Shown here: one piece after another, positions 5,267-7,877 of the stretch
Layout of the letters: the number at the start of each line of letters is the position of its first letter
Numbering within the stretch: position 1 is the first letter of the stretch
Source: a bacterium
GTDB taxonomy: Bacteria; Omnitrophota; Gorgyraeia; Velamenicoccales; JABMQK01
Assembly: GCA_013203265.1 (NCBI GenBank)
Contig: JABMQK010000116.1
Span: 1-7,877 of the forward strand
Length of the DNA stretch: 7,877 bases
Reading direction: 5' to 3'
Made by a program: the position numbers and the translations under genes
Notes under the pieces: model-generated
Database searches by the model: none
Told to the model about the DNA's origin: nothing
Seen by the model: only the letters and a program-made list of their open reading frames with translations

Positions 5267-7714
5267 ATGTATACACAGAATGAAAAGATAATCCCTATTG
5301 GTATTGAAGAAGAGATGAAGAGCTCTTACCTATCTTATGCGATGAGCGTAATTGTAGGCAGGGCCCTGCCGGACATACGTGATGGTCTTAAGCCTGTGCA
5401 TCGAAGAATACTCTATGCTATGCATGAGCTAAGCTTAGATCATGCAAAATCATACAAGAAAACTGCTCGTATTGTCGGCGAGGTTTTAGGTAAATACCAT
5501 CCACATGGAGATGTTGCAGTATACGACGCACTGGTTAGAATGGTCCAAACTTTTTCTCTTAGGTATCCTCTAATTGATGGCCAGGGTAATTTTGGTTCTG
5601 TCGATGGAGATGCTCCTGCGGCCATGCGTTATACAGAGGCACGTCTTGCCAGGATTAGCAGCGAGATGTTGCGCGATATCGAAAAGGATACTGTTGATTT
5701 CTCTCCAAATTTTGATACTTCGTTAGAGGAGCCGGTATTACTGCCTACTGTTTTACCAAACTTATTAATAAACGGCTCGGGAGGTATCGCGGTAGGTATG
5801 GCCACAAACATACCGCCGCACAATTTATCAGAAGTAGTCGACGCTATTATATATTTAATTGATAATCCAGGTGCGCAGATTAAAGATTTAATGCGCTATA
5901 TTAAAGGCCCGGATTTCCCAACAGCAGGTATCATCTGTGGAAAAGAAGGAATAAAGCAGGCCTATAATACAGGCAGGGGCAAAGTTATCATACGCTCCAA
6001 GGTCAATATAGAACACCAAAAGTCAGGCAAAGATTTCATAGTGGTTTCCGAGATTCCTTATCAGGTTAATAAGACTAATTTAATAGAGGCGATAGCTGGT
6101 TTGGCAACAGAAAAGAAAATCGAAGGCATATCAGATATCCGTGATGAATCCGATAAAGACGGCATGCGCATTGTATTAGAGTTGCGCCGGGATACAGAGC
6201 CACAAATAGTGCTCAATTATTTATATAAACGTACGCAGTTGGAAGTATCTTATGGCATCATTATGTTAGCTTTAGTACATGGTCGGCCTCGTGTATTGAA
6301 TCTCAAAGAAGTCCTGACATACTATATCGGCCATCGCAAGGAAGTAATCCGTCGTCGAACTCGTTTTGAATTAAATCGCGCTCAGAGACGTGCCCATATT
6401 TTAGAAGGGTTAAAGATAGCACTAAAACACCTAGATCGAATTATTAAAACCATTCGTTCTTCAAAAAATGCGGCTGTGGCAAAAGAGGCATTAATTAAGA
6501 AATTTGATTTGAGCCCGGAGCAGGCACAGGCCATTTTAGAAATGCAGCTGCAAAGACTTACAGCTTTAGAGCGCGACAAAATAGAGGCGGAATATTTAGA
6601 GTTGATTAAAAAGATAGAGATGTATAAGTCGATACTGGCTTCTGAGAAGAAGATAGATATTATTATTAAGGACGAATTGAAAGATGTTAAGAGGGTATAT
6701 GGAGATGATAGGAGGACTGCGATTATGGGAGAAGTGGAAGAGATTGAAATAGAAGATTTAATAGCCGAAGAAAATGTAGTAGTGGCAATCAGCAACGCAG
6801 GATATATTAAGCGCCTCGCCGTAAGCAGTTATCGTCAGCAACACAGGGGAGGAAAGGGTGTTGCGGCAATGGCAACGAGAGAAGAAGATTTTGTGAAGCA
6901 TTTGTTTGTTGCCTCCACTAAGGACTATCTCTTGGTGTTTACTAATCAAGGCAGAGTATATTGGCTTAAAGTATATGAGATTCCCCATGCAGGCCGGCAG
7001 GCTAAAGGTAAAGCGATAATAAATATTTTAAATTTGAACCAAGGTGAGGGAATTAGTTCTGTAATTCCCGTAAAGGAATTTACAGAAGGAAAATATCTAG
7101 TAATGTGCACTAAACAAGGTTTAATAAAAAAGACAGGCCTCTCTGCTTTTAGCAGTCCGCGCAAAGGAGGTATTATCAGCATAACTCTTGACAAGGGTGA
7201 CGTCTTGATTAATGCAGCCTTAACAGACGGCAACCAGGAAATTCTATTAGCCGTTCGTTCGGGAAAATCAATTCGTTTTAAGGAAAAGCAAGTTCGAGAT
7301 ATGGGCCGTCAGGCAAAGGGGGTGAGAGGAGTATCGTTGTCTAAGAAAGACGAAATTATCGGCATGACGATTCTGTCTTCAGCAGTGAACAAGAGTCAGA
7401 CTACCTTACTCACTGTAACTTCAGGTGGTTTTGCAAAAAGAACTGCCTTAAAAGATTACCGTTTGCAATCGCGCGGTGGCAAGGGAATAATTAGCATAAA
7501 GACAACCCAGAAAAATGGTGATGCGGTTGAGGTAATGACTGTAGAGCCGCAGGATGAAATACTTGTGGTTACACAAAAAGGTATGATTGTGCGTTGCCCT
7601 GTTAAGGATGTACGTCAAACCGGAAGAAATACACAAGGCGTGCGTCTGATAAGTTTAGATAAGGGCGATGCCGCAATATCTGTAGCAAAGGTAGTCTTTA
7701 ACGACGAAGATTGA
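5267..7714 (+). CDS. gyrA: DNA gyrase subunit A
   Basis: This is the DNA-breaking and rejoining subunit of gyrase. It is 815 aa from the ATG at 5267, chosen over an in-frame TTG at 5246 because of the GAGG ribosome-binding site. The breakage-reunion core shows SYAMSVIVGRALPDIRDGLKPVHRRILY (23-50), the quinolone-resistance region around KYHPHGD (76-82), and AAMRYTEARL with catalytic Y122. IPYQVNK (263-269) and a long charged coiled-coil stretch (~360-490) follow. The C-terminal beta-pinwheel (~498-815) has six blade repeats. Blade 1 carries QHRGGKG (525-531), one residue off the GyrA box QRRGGKG that marks gyrase rather than topoisomerase IV ParC; a second close match, QSRGGKG, is at 734-740. 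Weaker equivalents lie near 575-581, 629-635, 679-685 and 785-791. The residue matching E. coli Ser83 is Val, while Asp87 is kept. The adjacent gyrB supports the gyrase assignment. Confidence 0.97.
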   Translation: MYTQNEKIIPIGIEEEMKSSYLSYAMSVIVGRALPDIRDGLKPVHRRILYAMHELSLDHAKSYKKTARIVGEVLGKYHPHGDVAVYDALVRMVQTFSLRYPLIDGQGNFGSVDGDAPAAMRYTEARLARISSEMLRDIEKDTVDFSPNFDTSLEEPVLLPTVLPNLLINGSGGIAVGMATNIPPHNLSEVVDAIIYLIDNPGAQIKDLMRYIKGPDFPTAGIICGKEGIKQAYNTGRGKVIIRSKVNIEHQKSGKDFIVVSEIPYQVNKTNLIEAIAGLATEKKIEGISDIRDESDKDGMRIVLELRRDTEPQIVLNYLYKRTQLEVSYGIIMLALVHGRPRVLNLKEVLTYYIGHRKEVIRRRTRFELNRAQRRAHILEGLKIALKHLDRIIKTIRSSKNAAVAKEALIKKFDLSPEQAQAILEMQLQRLTALERDKIEAEYLELIKKIEMYKSILASEKKIDIIIKDELKDVKRVYGDDRRTAIMGEVEEIEIEDLIAEENVVVAISNAGYIKRLAVSSYRQQHRGGKGVAAMATREEDFVKHLFVASTKDYLLVFTNQGRVYWLKVYEIPHAGRQAKGKAIINILNLNQGEGISSVIPVKEFTEGKYLVMCTKQGLIKKTGLSAFSSPRKGGIISITLDKGDVLINAALTDGNQEILLAVRSGKSIRFKEKQVRDMGRQAKGVRGVSLSKKDEIIGMTILSSAVNKSQTTLLTVTSGGFAKRTALKDYRLQSRGGKGIISIKTTQKNGDAVEVMTVEPQDEILVVTQKGMIVRCPVKDVRQTGRNTQGVRLISLDKGDAAISVAKVVFNDED

Positions 7715-7717
7715 TAT

Positions 7718-7745
7718 TTGACAAGAAGCAAGCGTTAGGAACGAT
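7718..7745 (+). promoter_or_regulatory. Possible tRNA promoter
   Basis: A perfect -35 hexamer TTGACA (7718-7723) starts four bases after the gyrA stop. The best -10 at usual spacing (16 bp) is AACGAT (7740-7745), only three of six matches. That placement would start transcription near the mature tRNA 5' end, but the weak -10 leaves read-through from gyrA as an alternative. Confidence 0.25.
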
Positions 7746-7752
7746 TTTCGAT

Positions 7753-7827
7753 GCCCCCATCGTCTAGTCTGGTCTAGGACACAAGCTTTTCAAGCTTGCG
7801 ACACCGGTTCGAATCCGGTTGGGGGCG
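7753..7827 (+). tRNA. trnE: tRNA-Glu (anticodon UUC)
   Basis: A complete 75-nt cloverleaf can be folded by eye. The acceptor stem GCCCCCA pairs with TGGGGGC (7820-7826), with G at the discriminator position 7827. The D arm starts GTCTAG, closes with GGAC (7777-7780) and contains the GG pair (7771-7772). The five-pair anticodon stem CAAGC/GCTTG encloses the loop TTTTCAA, giving anticodon TTC (7789-7791), which reads GAA and GAG. The T arm pairs ACCGG with CCGGT around TTCGAAT. The variable loop is four bases. The 3' CCA is not encoded (TTT follows), so it must be added by a CCA-adding enzyme. It lies 38 bp after gyrA on the same strand. Confidence 0.96.
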
Positions 7828-7877
7828 TTTAGTTATAATAAATAGAAAGATATTGAGAATTTAGCTGGTAGGGGGGG
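7828..7877. other. AT-rich 3' flank ending in a G run, no gene seen
   Basis: Fifty bases follow the tRNA. I see no ORF, hairpin or second tRNA in them. TATAAT occurs at 7834-7839 without a matching -35. The window ends in seven consecutive G (7871-7877), which may be a sequence-end artefact. Confidence 0.4.

Noticed and set aside
5269..5277. DnaA box GTATACACA over the gyrA start
   Set aside because: It has one mismatch at position 1, is isolated and overlaps coding sequence; chance is the simpler explanation.
6382..6795. 137-codon reverse-strand ORF opposite gyrA
   Set aside because: It is a shadow of the gyrA coiled-coil region; its serine/isoleucine-rich translation is typical of antisense reading of charged helices.
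7834..7839. TATAAT as a promoter -10 after the tRNA
   Set aside because: No -35 lies at suitable spacing; the upstream bases are the tRNA T arm.

Overview
The window is an AT-rich bacterial replication-initiation and gyrase locus with every gene on the + strand: dnaA (5' end cut by the window edge), a 147-bp intergenic region with origin-like features, dnaN, a small DUF721/DciA-family gene, gyrB, gyrA and a tRNA-Glu(UUC) gene. No mobile element, CRISPR array or foreign gene is visible, and the five proteins read as intact, conventional family members apart from the cut dnaA.

Organism: GyrB is the long form (800 aa) with an E. coli-like insertion between the TOPRIM metal-binding motif and the C-terminal tail. 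This is usual in Gram-negative lineages and differs from the roughly 640-aa Firmicute form. Together with the low GC, the dnaA-dnaN-DUF721-gyrB-gyrA order without recF, and a tRNA gene lacking an encoded CCA, this suggests a Gram-negative, possibly uncultured lineage. Omnitrophota or another PVC-related group is my best guess, but it is a weak one.

Layout: bases 1-1245 encode DnaA from mid domain I to the stop. Bases 1246-1392 hold one perfect DnaA box, one degenerate box, five consecutive DnaA-trio-like triplets and an A/T-only stretch, followed by the strong dnaN ribosome-binding site. Then come dnaN (1393-2502), dciA-like (2521-2817), gyrB (2807-5209, overlapping dciA by 11 bp), gyrA (5267-7714, with an ATG start preferred over an upstream TTG) and tRNA-Glu (7753-7827). 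The last 50 bases hold no recognisable gene and end in a run of seven G.

The products fit together: DnaA opens the origin, DciA-family proteins act in replicative helicase loading, DnaN is the processivity clamp, and GyrA2GyrB2 removes the positive supercoils ahead of the fork. The two most interesting points are the compact DnaA-trio-like element downstream of dnaA and a valine in GyrA at the position of E. coli Ser83, the main quinolone-contact residue.
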